Assembly: GCF_030525755.1 (NCBI RefSeq)
Contig: NZ_JAUNEC010000050.1
Coordinates: forward strand, 1-12,700
Source: Alysiella sp.
GTDB lineage: Bacteria > Pseudomonadota > Gammaproteobacteria > Burkholderiales > Neisseriaceae
Direction of reading: 5' to 3'
DNA length: 12,700 bases
The position numbers and the translations under genes are program-made. A model generated the notes under the pieces. That model did not search any database. It was not told where the DNA came from and saw only the letters and a program-made list of their open reading frames with translations. Below are positions 1 to 6,165 of the stretch, piece by piece; the stretch's first letter is position 1; every line of letters begins with the position of its first letter.

Positions 1-118
1 TTAAATGGTTCATCAGCGTGGATTTGCCCACATTGGGGCGACCCACTATCGCAATGAAACCGCAACGGTAGCCGTTTGCGGCATTTTGTTCTTGTGCCAA
101 GAAGGTTTCTATGTCCAT
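1..118 (-). CDS. era: GTPase Era, N-terminal fragment (runs off left edge)
   Basis: The ATG lies at 118-116 and 39 codons are visible before the window ends. Era is an essential Ras-like GTPase that binds 16S rRNA near its 3' end and helps 30S subunit maturation, acting at the ribosome and the membrane face. The visible part opens MDIETFLAQEQ, typical of neisserial Era, and contains the complete G1/P-loop IVGRPNVGKST (residues about 24-34). The switch regions and the KH domain lie outside the window. It follows the PAP2 gene by 22 bp on the same strand, so it is probably co-transcribed with it. A DUS-containing palindrome sits at that junction. In many proteobacteria era follows rnc; here a lipid phosphatase gene takes that place. 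Identification is firm; only the extent is unknown. Confidence 0.93.
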   Translation of the reverse strand, partial: MDIETFLAQEQNAANGYRCGFIAIVGRPNVGKSTLMNHL

Positions 119-137
119 GTTTTTCTTTCAAAATGTG

Positions 138-156
138 TTTTCAGGCTGCCTGAAAA
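138..156 (-). terminator. DUS palindrome at the 3' end of the PAP2 gene
   Basis: Arms TTTTCAGGC (138-146) and GCCTGAAAA (148-156) form a perfect 9-bp inverted repeat around one central base. The plus strand contains exact AGGCTGCCTGAA at 143-154, and the minus strand contains AGGCAGCCTGAA. The PAP2 stop codon (141-143) lies inside the palindrome. It could form a short hairpin in the transcript, but there is no run of T on the minus-strand side and era follows 22 bp on, so full termination is doubtful. As a DNA uptake site it is secure. Confidence 0.5.
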
Positions 157-911
157 CGCTGTTGCAAACGCGGTAAGATTTGGGCAAATGAGAAAGCATG
201 CCAAATCCATGATAATAAAATTGATACTAATAAATCAATGGGATAGTGCATACCCAAGCGAACACGGCTGTATAACATAATTGCCGCCCATAATGTGATT
301 AGGGGCAAAAGTGTTCTGCGTCCCCATTTGCCAAGTAAACCTGCAAACAAAAGCAGCCATGATGTGGCAAAAATGCTGTGTCCTGATGGAAAAGCATAAC
401 CTAATTCAGATTGTAAATTGGTTTGAATGGCTTTGAAACGCGAGGTATCGTTTAAGCTTTCGGCTTTAAGAAATTCGGTAATCAGCGTATGTTGGGTGTT
501 TTTAGGCAGCGTGTAAAATGCGTCATGCTCATAACCGAAAAAAGTGATGATACCCTTGTCTTGCATGGCAACCACATAAGGTCGTGGTGCTTGAATCATT
601 TGTTTGATGCTGGATTTGGCGAATTGGGTGATGCCAAGTGATAGAATACAAAGCAGAGCAATGACTTGCCATTGATATTTGTGTCTGCATACGAAGCATA
701 AAAGGACAGTCAAAATCAGGCTGGTGGTAATGGCGTAGGGGAATGAAGCGGTGTAAGTTAGGGTAATTAGGGCGTATAGCTCGGTTTCGTGCATTAATTT
801 GATGTTTTCATGCAACTCCCATTGATAGCCTGTTTGCCAAAACATCAAAGGAATACACAGCATGAATAGGGCACAAATGGCGAGATAAATTTGGGTCTTA
901 TTATGGAGCAT
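141..911 (-). CDS. PAP2-family membrane phosphatase (PgpB/undecaprenyl-diphosphatase type)
   Basis: This is an integral membrane phosphatase of about 256 aa. All three motifs of the PAP2 superfamily are present: KX6RP (K103 to R110-P111), PSGH (175-178, with the catalytic His178 in the family scheme) and SRX5HX3D (S215-R216, H222, D226). Hydrophobic segments lie near residues 7-25, 59-76, 82-97, 183-195, 201-214 and 226-242, the usual six-helix layout with the active site facing the periplasm. Family members remove phosphate from phosphatidylglycerophosphate, undecaprenyl diphosphate or related lipids; the substrate cannot be told from sequence. I chose the ATG at 911, which lies 10 nt after the upstream gene's stop. 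A TTG at 941 in the same frame would add 10 residues and overlap that gene. The protein ends FQAA, with the last codons and TGA supplied by a DUS. A role in peptidoglycan lipid recycling would fit the amidase gene in the same cluster, but this is inference. Confidence 0.87.
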   Translation of the reverse strand: MLHNKTQIYLAICALFMLCIPLMFWQTGYQWELHENIKLMHETELYALITLTYTASFPYAITTSLILTVLLCFVCRHKYQWQVIALLCILSLGITQFAKSSIKQMIQAPRPYVVAMQDKGIITFFGYEHDAFYTLPKNTQHTLITEFLKAESLNDTSRFKAIQTNLQSELGYAFPSGHSIFATSWLLLFAGLLGKWGRRTLLPLITLWAAIMLYSRVRLGMHYPIDLLVSILLSWIWHAFSFAQILPRLQQRFQAA

Positions 912-921
912 GGTTGGCTTT

Positions 922-1416
922 CTAATCGGCTTGTTGGTCAATGCGCTTAATTAAACGCTGAATGTCGCGTGTGTCGGGAATGGTATCAACAGACCAACGC
1001 AACATTACTACACCTGCGGATTCGGTGGCTTTGTTTTTGCGATTGTCGGCTTCTTGACGTTCAGGTAGCTGGTGGCTGGCATCGTCAATTTCAATGGCTG
1101 CCAATGGCGTACCGTCTGGGCGACACACCACAAAATCGTAACTCAATCGGCTGATGAAATTGAACCAGTAATAAGTTTCTTTGTTTTTGGGAACGGCTAA
1201 AACACGCGAAACTTGGACTTGTGGAAAAACCATGTGATTGGGTAGGGCTTCCAGTAAGACATCATAGGCTTGTAATTCGCTGGTGGTCATTAAAGGACGG
1301 CGTGAGTAGGGTAAGTGGCTGCCATGGGTAAATGGGTTGCGTTTACGCCGCAGCACACGCGATAGGGCAATGATGCCAATGAATAAAATGACAGCGGTTA
1401 AATAAAGTGAAGACAT
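922..1416 (-). CDS. DUF2726 protein with N-terminal membrane anchor
   Basis: A 164-aa protein of the DUF2726 family, function not established. Residues 4-20 form one hydrophobic segment followed by the basic stretch RVLRRKR (20-26), so it is probably tethered to the inner membrane with the rest in the cytoplasm. The soluble part (about 43-158) has the family signature: a YDFVV strand with D94, then PLAAIEIDDASH (about 104-115) with E109, D111 and D112, then RKNKATESAG and a VVMLRW strand. This pattern of acidic residues on strands followed by lysines resembles the restriction-endonuclease-like fold, which is why such proteins are often suspected to be nucleases; no activity is known to me. 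The ATG at 1416 has no clear Shine-Dalgarno sequence. Its TAG (922-924) lies 10 nt before the ATG of the phosphatase gene, so the two are probably co-translated. Confidence 0.75.
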   Translation of the reverse strand: MSSLYLTAVILFIGIIALSRVLRRKRNPFTHGSHLPYSRRPLMTTSELQAYDVLLEALPNHMVFPQVQVSRVLAVPKNKETYYWFNFISRLSYDFVVCRPDGTPLAAIEIDDASHQLPERQEADNRKNKATESAGVVMLRWSVDTIPDTRDIQRLIKRIDQQAD

Positions 1417-1433
1417 AAAACAAATGGGATTTG

Positions 1434-1474
1434 AAGGCTGCCTGAAAGCGCAATTGGGGTTTTCAGGCAGCCTT
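1434..1474 (-). terminator. Inverted DUS pair between cca and the DUF2726 gene
   Basis: Two exact DUS copies in opposite orientation (1435-1446 and 1462-1473) make perfect 14-bp arms, AAGGCTGCCTGAAA (1434-1447) and TTTCAGGCAGCCTT (1461-1474), with a 13-nt loop. This is the classic neisserial DUS-hairpin terminator layout, here overlapping the last codons of cca (stop at 1463-1465). There is no strong T-run after the stem on the minus strand, and the next gene starts 46 bp after the cca stop, so readthrough is likely. Confidence 0.65.
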
Positions 1475-2692
1475 TTGGGTGTTTAAAACGGCTTGGATTA
1501 AGTTGATGCGTGTTTGGGTAATCGCTTGGGCAATTTTTTCGGGTTGATTGGCGTATTGTTTGGCAATCTCGGCTGTGGGTGCTTGTTGTGCGGCATGTAA
1601 TAAAGCCAACCATTGTTGTTTTTGTGGATAAGGGGTGTTGTTGAGTCCCAAACGTCCTTGTGCATCGGCTTGGCATACATTTAAGGCTGCCTGAAAACGT
1701 TCTGGACGGCGAAAAGCATCGGTTTCTTGTAACAATTTTAATATGGCTTGTGCGCGTTTGATTTGACTGATTTGATGAAGGCGAATGTGAAAACGGCACA
1801 CCAATTCGGCTAACTCGGCACAAACCTTGGGAACACGCCAACGTTGATTGACTGCGCGAACCGGTTTTAAACCAGCCATATCGTGTCCGATGTGTTTGGG
1901 CAGCATTTCTTTTGGGGTTAATGCCTTACCCAAATCATGCAACAGTGCCGCGTAGCGTTCAGGCAGGCTTAAATTCATTTGTGCAGCGCGTTGCACCACC
2001 ATTAAGGTGTGTATGCCACTGTCTATTTCAGGGTGATGGGCTTCGGGCTGGGGTACACCAAATAAAGCATCAATTTCAGGCAGCAAGATGGACAATGCGC
2101 CACATTCACGCAACACTTCAAACATGCGTGCTGGCTGCTTTTCCATCAAGCCTTTGGACAATTCTTGCCATACACGTTCAGCAACCAGCGCATTGACCTC
2201 GCCATTTGCCACCATGTTTTGCATCAGCTGCATGGTTTCAGGGGCAACTTGAAAACCATAACGTGCGGCAAAACGGGCGGTACGCAAAATGCGAACAGGA
2301 TCTTCGGTAAAGGCTGGGCTAACATGGCGCAAAATGCCATTTTGTAAATCATGTTGACCACCATAGGGGTCAATCAGGCTGCCCGAAAGGTCTTGTGCCA
2401 TGGCATTGATGGTTAAATCACGGCGCAGCAGGTCTTGTTCAAGGGAAATATCGGGTGAGGTGTAAACGGCAAATCCCGTATAACCTTGACCTGTTTTGCG
2501 TTCGGTTCGTGCCAGTGCGTATTCTTCATGTGTTTCTGGGTGCAAAAATACAGGGAAATCTTTGCCAACTGCCAGATATCCTTGATTAAGTAAATCATCA
2601 GCTGATGCGCCTACTACAACCCAATCACGGTCTTGAACCGTTAAACCCAATAAGGCATCACGCACCGCACCACCAACAAGATAAATTTGCAT
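1463..2692 (-). CDS. cca: CCA tRNA nucleotidyltransferase, bacterial HD-domain type
   Basis: The enzyme builds or repairs the 3'-CCA end of tRNAs from CTP and ATP. It has 409 aa, close to the 412 aa of the E. coli enzyme. Motifs in order: GGAVRDALLG (7-16), DRDWVVVG with the metal-binding D21 and D23 (21-28), RRDLTINAMA (90-99), the EDPVRILRTARFAARY helix region (130-145) and an HD-type phosphohydrolase domain with HPEIDSGIH (220-228) and LLHDLGK (H252-D253). The HD domain indicates the multifunctional form with 2',3'-cyclic phosphodiesterase and phosphatase activity. The ATG at 2692 lies 11 bp after the amiC stop, so it belongs to the tsaE-amiC transcript. Two DUS-derived segments are in its reading frame: an exact internal copy at 1684-1695, read as FQAA, and the terminal copy at 1462-1473, which supplies the final KAA and the TGA. 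Confidence 0.95.
   Translation of the reverse strand: MQIYLVGGAVRDALLGLTVQDRDWVVVGASADDLLNQGYLAVGKDFPVFLHPETHEEYALARTERKTGQGYTGFAVYTSPDISLEQDLLRRDLTINAMAQDLSGSLIDPYGGQHDLQNGILRHVSPAFTEDPVRILRTARFAARYGFQVAPETMQLMQNMVANGEVNALVAERVWQELSKGLMEKQPARMFEVLRECGALSILLPEIDALFGVPQPEAHHPEIDSGIHTLMVVQRAAQMNLSLPERYAALLHDLGKALTPKEMLPKHIGHDMAGLKPVRAVNQRWRVPKVCAELAELVCRFHIRLHQISQIKRAQAILKLLQETDAFRRPERFQAALNVCQADAQGRLGLNNTPYPQKQQWLALLHAAQQAPTAEIAKQYANQPEKIAQAITQTRINLIQAVLNTQKAA
1684..1695 (+). repeat. DNA uptake sequence inside cca
   Basis: Exact 12-mer AGGCTGCCTGAA, unpaired, inside the coding sequence; cca reads it on the other strand as FQAAL. Weaker copies in the same gene are TTCAGGCAGGCT (1959-1970), a 10-mer core match at 2075-2084 and AGGCTGCCCGAA (2376-2387). 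Confidence 0.85.
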
Positions 2693-2703
2693 GTTTTTGT
2701 TTC

Positions 2704-3957
2704 TTACCGTTGGATTAAAGTGGTATTTTGTAAGTAGATTTCAATGCTGTTTGCCATTGCTTGCGCCATATTGCGACGGAAAACAGAATTGGCAAGCAGT
2801 TTCTCATCTTCTGCATTAGACAAAAATGCCAATTCAACCAAAACAGAAGGAATGTCCAACGAACGCAGTACCAAAAAATCGGCTTTATCTACTGTGGGTG
2901 TGTGCAATTTGTTGTAACGCGAAAAATGTTTCAACATCAAATTGCCCAAACGTGTACTGTCATTGCTGGTTTGGGTACGCAGCATATCGGTTAAAATCAC
3001 ATTCACATTGGGATTGCCCACATCGGGAATGCCATCGGCATAATTACCTTCATTTTCTGCCAGTGCCAATTTTCGGGCACGCTCACTATTGGCATTTGCG
3101 CCCCAAACAAATACATCTGTACCGCGCGGTGTACTTTTGTCAATCGCATTGGCATGAATAGAGACAAATAAATCCGCTTGAACACGGCGTGCCATTTGTC
3201 GGCGTTCTGGCAGTGCCACAAAAGTATCGTTGTTGCGTGTCATGTGTACTTCAAAACCTTTGGCTTCCAAAAATTGGCGTGCATGATGAGCGCAATCCAA
3301 TACTACGTCTTTTTCTTTTAAACCTGAAGCACCAATTGCACCAGGGTCCTTGCCACCGTGTCCTGGATCAAGCATGATAATAGGGCGGCGTGTGTTGGAT
3401 TGAGATAAAACCGTTTGTGGTTTATTTGGTGTAGTTGGATTAACTCTGGCATCAGGGGTGACTGTTTCACTTGCTGCAGTTGTGGGTGTATTGGGCGTTG
3501 TGTTGATTTGTGTGGGAAAAGAGGTATTGCTTTCCACCATATCCACCACCAAACTGTATTTGTGGCTGCCTGAAACCGATGGTAAACGACTGATTTGTGC
3601 TTTAATTGGGCGTTTTAAATCAAAAACCACACGCACGGTGTGTTTGTCTTTTTGCCCCAAACGAATGCGTGAAATGAAGCTGTCGGCATGTGGTTTTTGT
3701 TTTGCCAAAGCGGTTAGCGCGCTGTTTTGCACCATGCCATCAATGTCAATGACCAAACGGTCGGGTTCAGTTAATGTAAAATAGCGGTATTTCAATTCGC
3801 CATTGGCTTCCAATAAAACGCGCGTTCGGCGTTGTCCAGAAGTCGTGCTGATGCTGCCTGAAAGCAGTTTGGGTGCTGCCCAAAGTGCGGTTGTTAAAAT
3901 TGTTAATGCGCCACCCACACCAGTCAAAAGTAGAGCGCGTCTGTTTAATTCTGCCAT
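2704..3957 (-). CDS. amiC: N-acetylmuramoyl-L-alanine amidase AmiC, Tat-exported
   Basis: A periplasmic zinc amidase that cuts the bond between N-acetylmuramic acid and L-alanine in peptidoglycan, needed for daughter-cell separation. Its 417 aa divide as follows. A twin-arginine signal comes first (NRRALLLTG, then a hydrophobic stretch to about residue 28). An AMIN domain follows (about 43-145), which targets the septum or wall. Then comes a Thr/Asn/Pro-rich linker (about 146-190). Last is the Amidase_3 catalytic domain (191-412), with expected zinc ligands H200 (LDPGHGG), E215 (LKEKD) and H268 (SIHAN), and catalytic E375 in LVELAFLSN. The presence of AMIN plus a Tat signal matches AmiC of E. 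coli and gonococcus. The ATG at 3957 overlaps the end of tsaE by 13 bp, so translation is probably coupled. The tsaE-amidase pairing parallels yjeE-amiB of enterobacteria. Two near-DUS sequences lie in its frame (3563-3574 and 3851-3862). Confidence 0.95.
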   Translation of the reverse strand: MAELNRRALLLTGVGGALTILTTALWAAPKLLSGSISTTSGQRRTRVLLEANGELKYRYFTLTEPDRLVIDIDGMVQNSALTALAKQKPHADSFISRIRLGQKDKHTVRVVFDLKRPIKAQISRLPSVSGSHKYSLVVDMVESNTSFPTQINTTPNTPTTAASETVTPDARVNPTTPNKPQTVLSQSNTRRPIIMLDPGHGGKDPGAIGASGLKEKDVVLDCAHHARQFLEAKGFEVHMTRNNDTFVALPERRQMARRVQADLFVSIHANAIDKSTPRGTDVFVWGANANSERARKLALAENEGNYADGIPDVGNPNVNVILTDMLRTQTSNDSTRLGNLMLKHFSRYNKLHTPTVDKADFLVLRSLDIPSVLVELAFLSNAEDEKLLANSVFRRNMAQAMANSIEIYLQNTTLIQR

Positions 3958-4418
3958 TGTGAAAATGCCTGTTGTAATTTGGTGTTTGGATTAGCGAGCG
4001 TTATGGTGCAACGCCGCCCATCGTTTTCGCGTACCAATTCAATCAACCAATCTGCTCGGGGAACGCAATTTCCCCCTTGTTCGGACCACTCAATCAGACA
4101 CAAAGCCTGTTCTTGAAACAATTCAACCAAGCCAGTATCTTCCCATTCTTCTGGCGAATGAAAACGATATAAATCAAAATGATGTATGGTTTGATTGCTT
4201 TCAGGCAGCCTGTAACTCTCCACCAAAGCGTAAGTGGGGCTTTTGACAGCACCTTGATGTCCTAATCCACGCAATAAACCGCGTACAAAAGTGGTTTTGC
4301 CTGCGCCTAAATTGCCTTGTAAATATACGGTAGCAGGCGCACATAAAAGCGCAGCGCAACGCGCTCCCAATGCAAGGGTTGCGACTTCATTGGGCAAAAA
4401 AACAGAGAAAGTGTGCAT
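3945..4418 (-). CDS. tsaE: tRNA threonylcarbamoyladenosine biosynthesis ATPase TsaE
   Basis: A P-loop ATPase that works with TsaB and TsaD to make t6A37 on ANN-decoding tRNAs. It has 157 aa, the usual length. Visible motifs are the Walker A GNLGAGKTT (35-43), the switch-like SPTYALVESY (60-69), HFDLYRF (80-86) and LIEWSEQG (about 108-115), all diagnostic of the YjeE/TsaE family. It is first in the minus-strand cluster, and its end overlaps the amiC start by 13 bp. The ATG at 4418 has no obvious Shine-Dalgarno site; a strong promoter candidate lies 39-67 bp upstream. An exact DUS (4200-4211) is embedded in the coding sequence and contributes RLPES at 70-74, a surface region between two conserved motifs, where a tolerated insertion would be plausible. 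Confidence 0.94.
   Translation of the reverse strand: MHTFSVFLPNEVATLALGARCAALLCAPATVYLQGNLGAGKTTFVRGLLRGLGHQGAVKSPTYALVESYRLPESNQTIHHFDLYRFHSPEEWEDTGLVELFQEQALCLIEWSEQGGNCVPRADWLIELVRENDGRRCTITLANPNTKLQQAFSQWQN
4200..4211 (-). repeat. DNA uptake sequence inside tsaE
   Basis: Exact TTCAGGCAGCCT on the plus strand, that is AGGCTGCCTGAA on the minus strand. Unpaired, in frame within tsaE, read as R-L-P-E. Confidence 0.85.
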
Positions 4419-4456
4419 GGTTTAAACAAGAGAAATGACAGACAAAAAAGGTTTTT

Positions 4457-4485
4457 ATTATAAATTAAGACCCTGTTTTATCCAA
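4457..4485 (-). promoter_or_regulatory. Sigma70-type promoter for the tsaE-amiC-cca cluster
   Basis: Read on the minus strand: TTGGAT (4485-4480), a 17-nt spacer, then perfect TATAAT (4462-4457). The predicted start would fall near 4450, giving a leader of about 30 nt to the tsaE ATG at 4418. The -35 matches the consensus only in TTG. The promoter lies between tsaE and the IS remnant, whose left repeat begins at about 4505. Confidence 0.6.
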
Positions 4486-4570
4486 GTATGACGATGATTT
4501 GAAGTTCCAGGCTACCTTTTAGTACACGACAAAAAAGCACCATAAATAGGGAAGTCTGCATCAAAGTGGT

Positions 4571-5130
4571 ATCGCATTAATTTTCTCACGACTAATTCAA
4601 CTATGGCTGACAATTGCTGTACGCCAAAGCTGCAATTTAAGCAAGCTGACAATGTTTTTTCCCGACACCAAAGCGACTTACCAATCTTCCTATCGCCGTA
4701 TCCAACGGTTTTTTTAAGTAAAGTTGTGTTTCATTATGAGGCTGTGGCACGATTGATTATGGGTATGCTCAAACTTAATTGAAGTACAACTCGTACTTGT
4801 TCTTAACATATTGGCAGTTGGGTAACAACACATTAATATCCTGATGTTGCCATTCCCATTCACAGCAATGCCAAAGTCAAACAATGCGGTCAAAAACAAA
4901 TCTGCGATGTCGGTTAGTGTTTTGACGACCTAGAAAATTTCGTTAAATCAAATACTTTTACAAGCGAAAAGTGATTTTTGGCAACCGTGTGTAATTTGTC
5001 GGCAGTGCGTTTGTCAGACAATTGCTTGTTGATTCTTGCCAGTAACGAATTTCAAGGGATGGGTTTACTGGAAAAATATCAAAAACGTTGGTAAATTGAA
5101 ATGCTGTTTAGCTGCCTGAAAACACAGCGT
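4571..5130 (+). pseudogene. IS4-family transposase remnant, frameshifted and internally deleted
   Basis: Family-like segments appear in order but in different frames. From 4589 to 4714: RLIQLWLTIAVRQSCNLSKL and then TYQSSYRRIQRFF, ending at TAA 4715-4717 within a run of seven T. From 4720 in the next frame: KVVFHYEAVARLIMGMLKLN, with a stop at 4780. From 4785: YWQLGN. From 4829: HINILMLPFPFTAMP. From about 4990: LSAVRLSDNCLLILASNEF, then LLEKYQKRW, a TAA (5092-5094), and IEMLFSCLKTQ. The order SYRRIQRFF, YEAVARLIM, YWQLGN-HINILML, KYQKRWxIExLFxCLKT is that of IS4-type DDE transposases. The LDRT aspartate before YWQLGN is lost, and the stretch with the second catalytic D is missing between 4873 and 4990, so it is inactive. 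Frames and family rest on remembered consensus, not on a search. Confidence 0.75.
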
Positions 5131-5241
5131 ATTCCGCGTTGGTATGGAATGGATTGCCAAAGCTGCCATACAGATATTGGTAATTTAGGACTATTTTGTT
5201 ATCACCAAAACAGGTATTGTGATTTTTTGTCGTGTGCTGAA

Positions 5242-5253
5242 AGGCTGCCTGAA
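5242..5253 (+). repeat. DNA uptake sequence in the right IS end
   Basis: Exact AGGCTGCCTGAA lying inside the right terminal inverted repeat of the IS remnant and 12 bp upstream of the pyrF extended -10 box. Confidence 0.85.
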
Positions 5254-5264
5254 ATGTGCTAGGC

Positions 5265-5273
5265 TGTTATAAT
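5265..5273 (+). promoter_or_regulatory. Extended -10 promoter for pyrF
   Basis: TGTTATAAT: a perfect -10 (5268-5273) preceded by the TGn extension. No recognisable -35 lies 16-18 bp upstream; that place is taken by the DUS and IS end. A start near 5280 gives a leader of about 20 nt containing the pyrF Shine-Dalgarno site GGAGA (5287-5291). It also excludes the in-frame start at 5256. Confidence 0.6.
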
Positions 5274-5300
5274 CATGCTGGAATTTGGAGAAAGAAAATA

Positions 5301-6044
5301 ATGAATCCCTTAATTTGCGATACTGCTATACATAATCAGCCAACGCCTATAATCGTAGCATTGGATTTTGCTGATGAAGCCAGTACATTGGCTTTTGTCC
5401 GCAAACTGGAACCATCTTTGTGCCAACTGAAAATTGGCAAAGAATTGTTTACCGCTACGGGACGCTCATTGGTAGAAAAATTGATTCGTCAAGGTTTTAA
5501 ATTGTTTCTTGATTTGAAATACCACGACATTCCTAACACGGTGGCACAAGCATGCAAAGTAGCGGCGGACATGGGTGTGTGGTTGGTGGACATGCATGCG
5601 GCAGGTGGTAGACGCATGATGGAAGCCGCAGCAGAAGCTGTGGCGAATTGTATGCACAAACCGAATTTGATTGCGGTTACGGTTTTAACCAGTATGGAAG
5701 GCACCGATTTGCGTGAAATCGGTTTGATGCAAGAACCACAAGATTTGGTATTGCAATGGGCAAAATTGGCGCAATCATCAGGTTTAGATGGCGTGGTGTG
5801 TTCGGCGCAAGAATCTGCATTACTGCGTCAAAACTTGGGGCAAGATTTTTTATTGGTTACACCAGGCATCCGTTTGGATACCACGCACAATCAGGACGAC
5901 CAACGCCGCATCATGACACCTGAGCAAGCTTTGCGTGCAGGTTCCAGTTATTTGGTAATGGGGCGACCGATTACCCAAGCTGCTGACCCTGTGGCGGTAT
6001 TGCGTCAAATCAATGCCTTTGCAGCATCATTGGATTTAAAGTAA
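5301..6044 (+). CDS. pyrF: Orotidine-5'-phosphate decarboxylase
   Basis: Last step of de novo UMP synthesis: OMP is decarboxylated to UMP in the cytoplasm. It has 247 aa, about the length of the E. coli enzyme. The catalytic residues fall at the same numbers as in E. coli PyrF: K44 in KIGKELF, and D71, K73, D76 in LDLKYHDIPN. D22 (VALDF) and R222 (MGRPIT), which contact the substrate phosphate or ribose, are also present, as is TPGIR (187-191). I chose the ATG at 5301 because GGAGA ends 9 nt before it and the promoter at 5265-5273 makes the upstream in-frame ATG (5256) impossible. It is monocistronic or weakly linked to gcvP, with 121 bp between them that contain a DUS palindrome. The gene lies immediately downstream of an IS remnant but is itself intact. 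Confidence 0.96.
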   Translation: MNPLICDTAIHNQPTPIIVALDFADEASTLAFVRKLEPSLCQLKIGKELFTATGRSLVEKLIRQGFKLFLDLKYHDIPNTVAQACKVAADMGVWLVDMHAAGGRRMMEAAAEAVANCMHKPNLIAVTVLTSMEGTDLREIGLMQEPQDLVLQWAKLAQSSGLDGVVCSAQESALLRQNLGQDFLLVTPGIRLDTTHNQDDQRRIMTPEQALRAGSSYLVMGRPITQAADPVAVLRQINAFAASLDLK

Positions 6045-6095
6045 GTGCGTGCTGTTGCAACTATTTTATTTCATTTGTCTGTTGTAAAATAAACG

Positions 6096-6116
6096 GGTTT
6101 CAGGCAGCCTGAAACC
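6096..6116. terminator. DUS palindrome between pyrF and gcvP
   Basis: Perfect 10-bp arms GGTTTCAGGC (6096-6105) and GCCTGAAACC (6107-6116) around a single A. The minus strand has the exact AGGCTGCCTGAA dialect (6099-6110) and the plus strand AGGCAGCCTGAA (6102-6113). It lies 52 bp after pyrF. No T-run follows, so it may only attenuate. A weak -10-like TAAAAT (6085-6090) lies just upstream and could serve gcvP. There is no room or sequence for a glycine riboswitch in this 121-bp gap. Confidence 0.5.
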
Positions 6117-6165
6117 GATTTTGTGCAGTCATCATCAGTCGTTTCCCATTTACAAAGGAAAAACA

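Larger units (their letters stand above)
4505..5254 (+). mobile_element. Degenerate IS4-type insertion sequence with terminal inverted repeats
   Basis: A 750-bp remnant bounded by imperfect terminal inverted repeats of 40 bp (4505-4544 and 5215-5254; 33 of 40 positions pair). The best block is ACACGACAAAAAA (4524-4536) against TTTTTTGTCGTGT (5223-5235). Between them lies the broken transposase listed separately. The exact outer ends are uncertain, and I see no convincing target-site duplication. The element sits in the divergent gap between tsaE and pyrF. The right repeat contains an exact DUS (5242-5253). The corresponding left segment is a decayed version, CCAGGCTACCTTTT, starting at 4508. 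With so many stops and deletions it cannot move by itself. Confidence 0.7.

Noticed and set aside
912..941. TTG at 941 as start of the PAP2 gene
   Set aside because: It would extend into the DUF2726 gene by 20 bp and add a hydrophilic tail. The ATG at 911 just after the upstream stop is simpler.
4476..4485. DnaA box in front of tsaE (TTATCCAAG)
   Set aside because: It is an isolated partial match that overlaps the -35 of the tsaE promoter; there is no cluster.
4714..4899. A minus-strand frame of 61 codons in the IS remnant
   Set aside because: It is the antisense of conserved transposase segments (YEAVARLIM, HINILML) and has no independent support.
5256..5300. Upstream in-frame ATG as the start of pyrF
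   Set aside because: It lies upstream of the -10 box at 5268-5273, so it would not be in the main transcript. The ATG at 5301 has GGAGA at a good distance and gives the E. coli residue numbering.
6045..6165. Glycine riboswitch in front of gcvP
   Set aside because: The gap is 121 bp and mostly taken up by a DUS palindrome and AT-rich sequence. I see none of the paired conserved glycine-aptamer segments.
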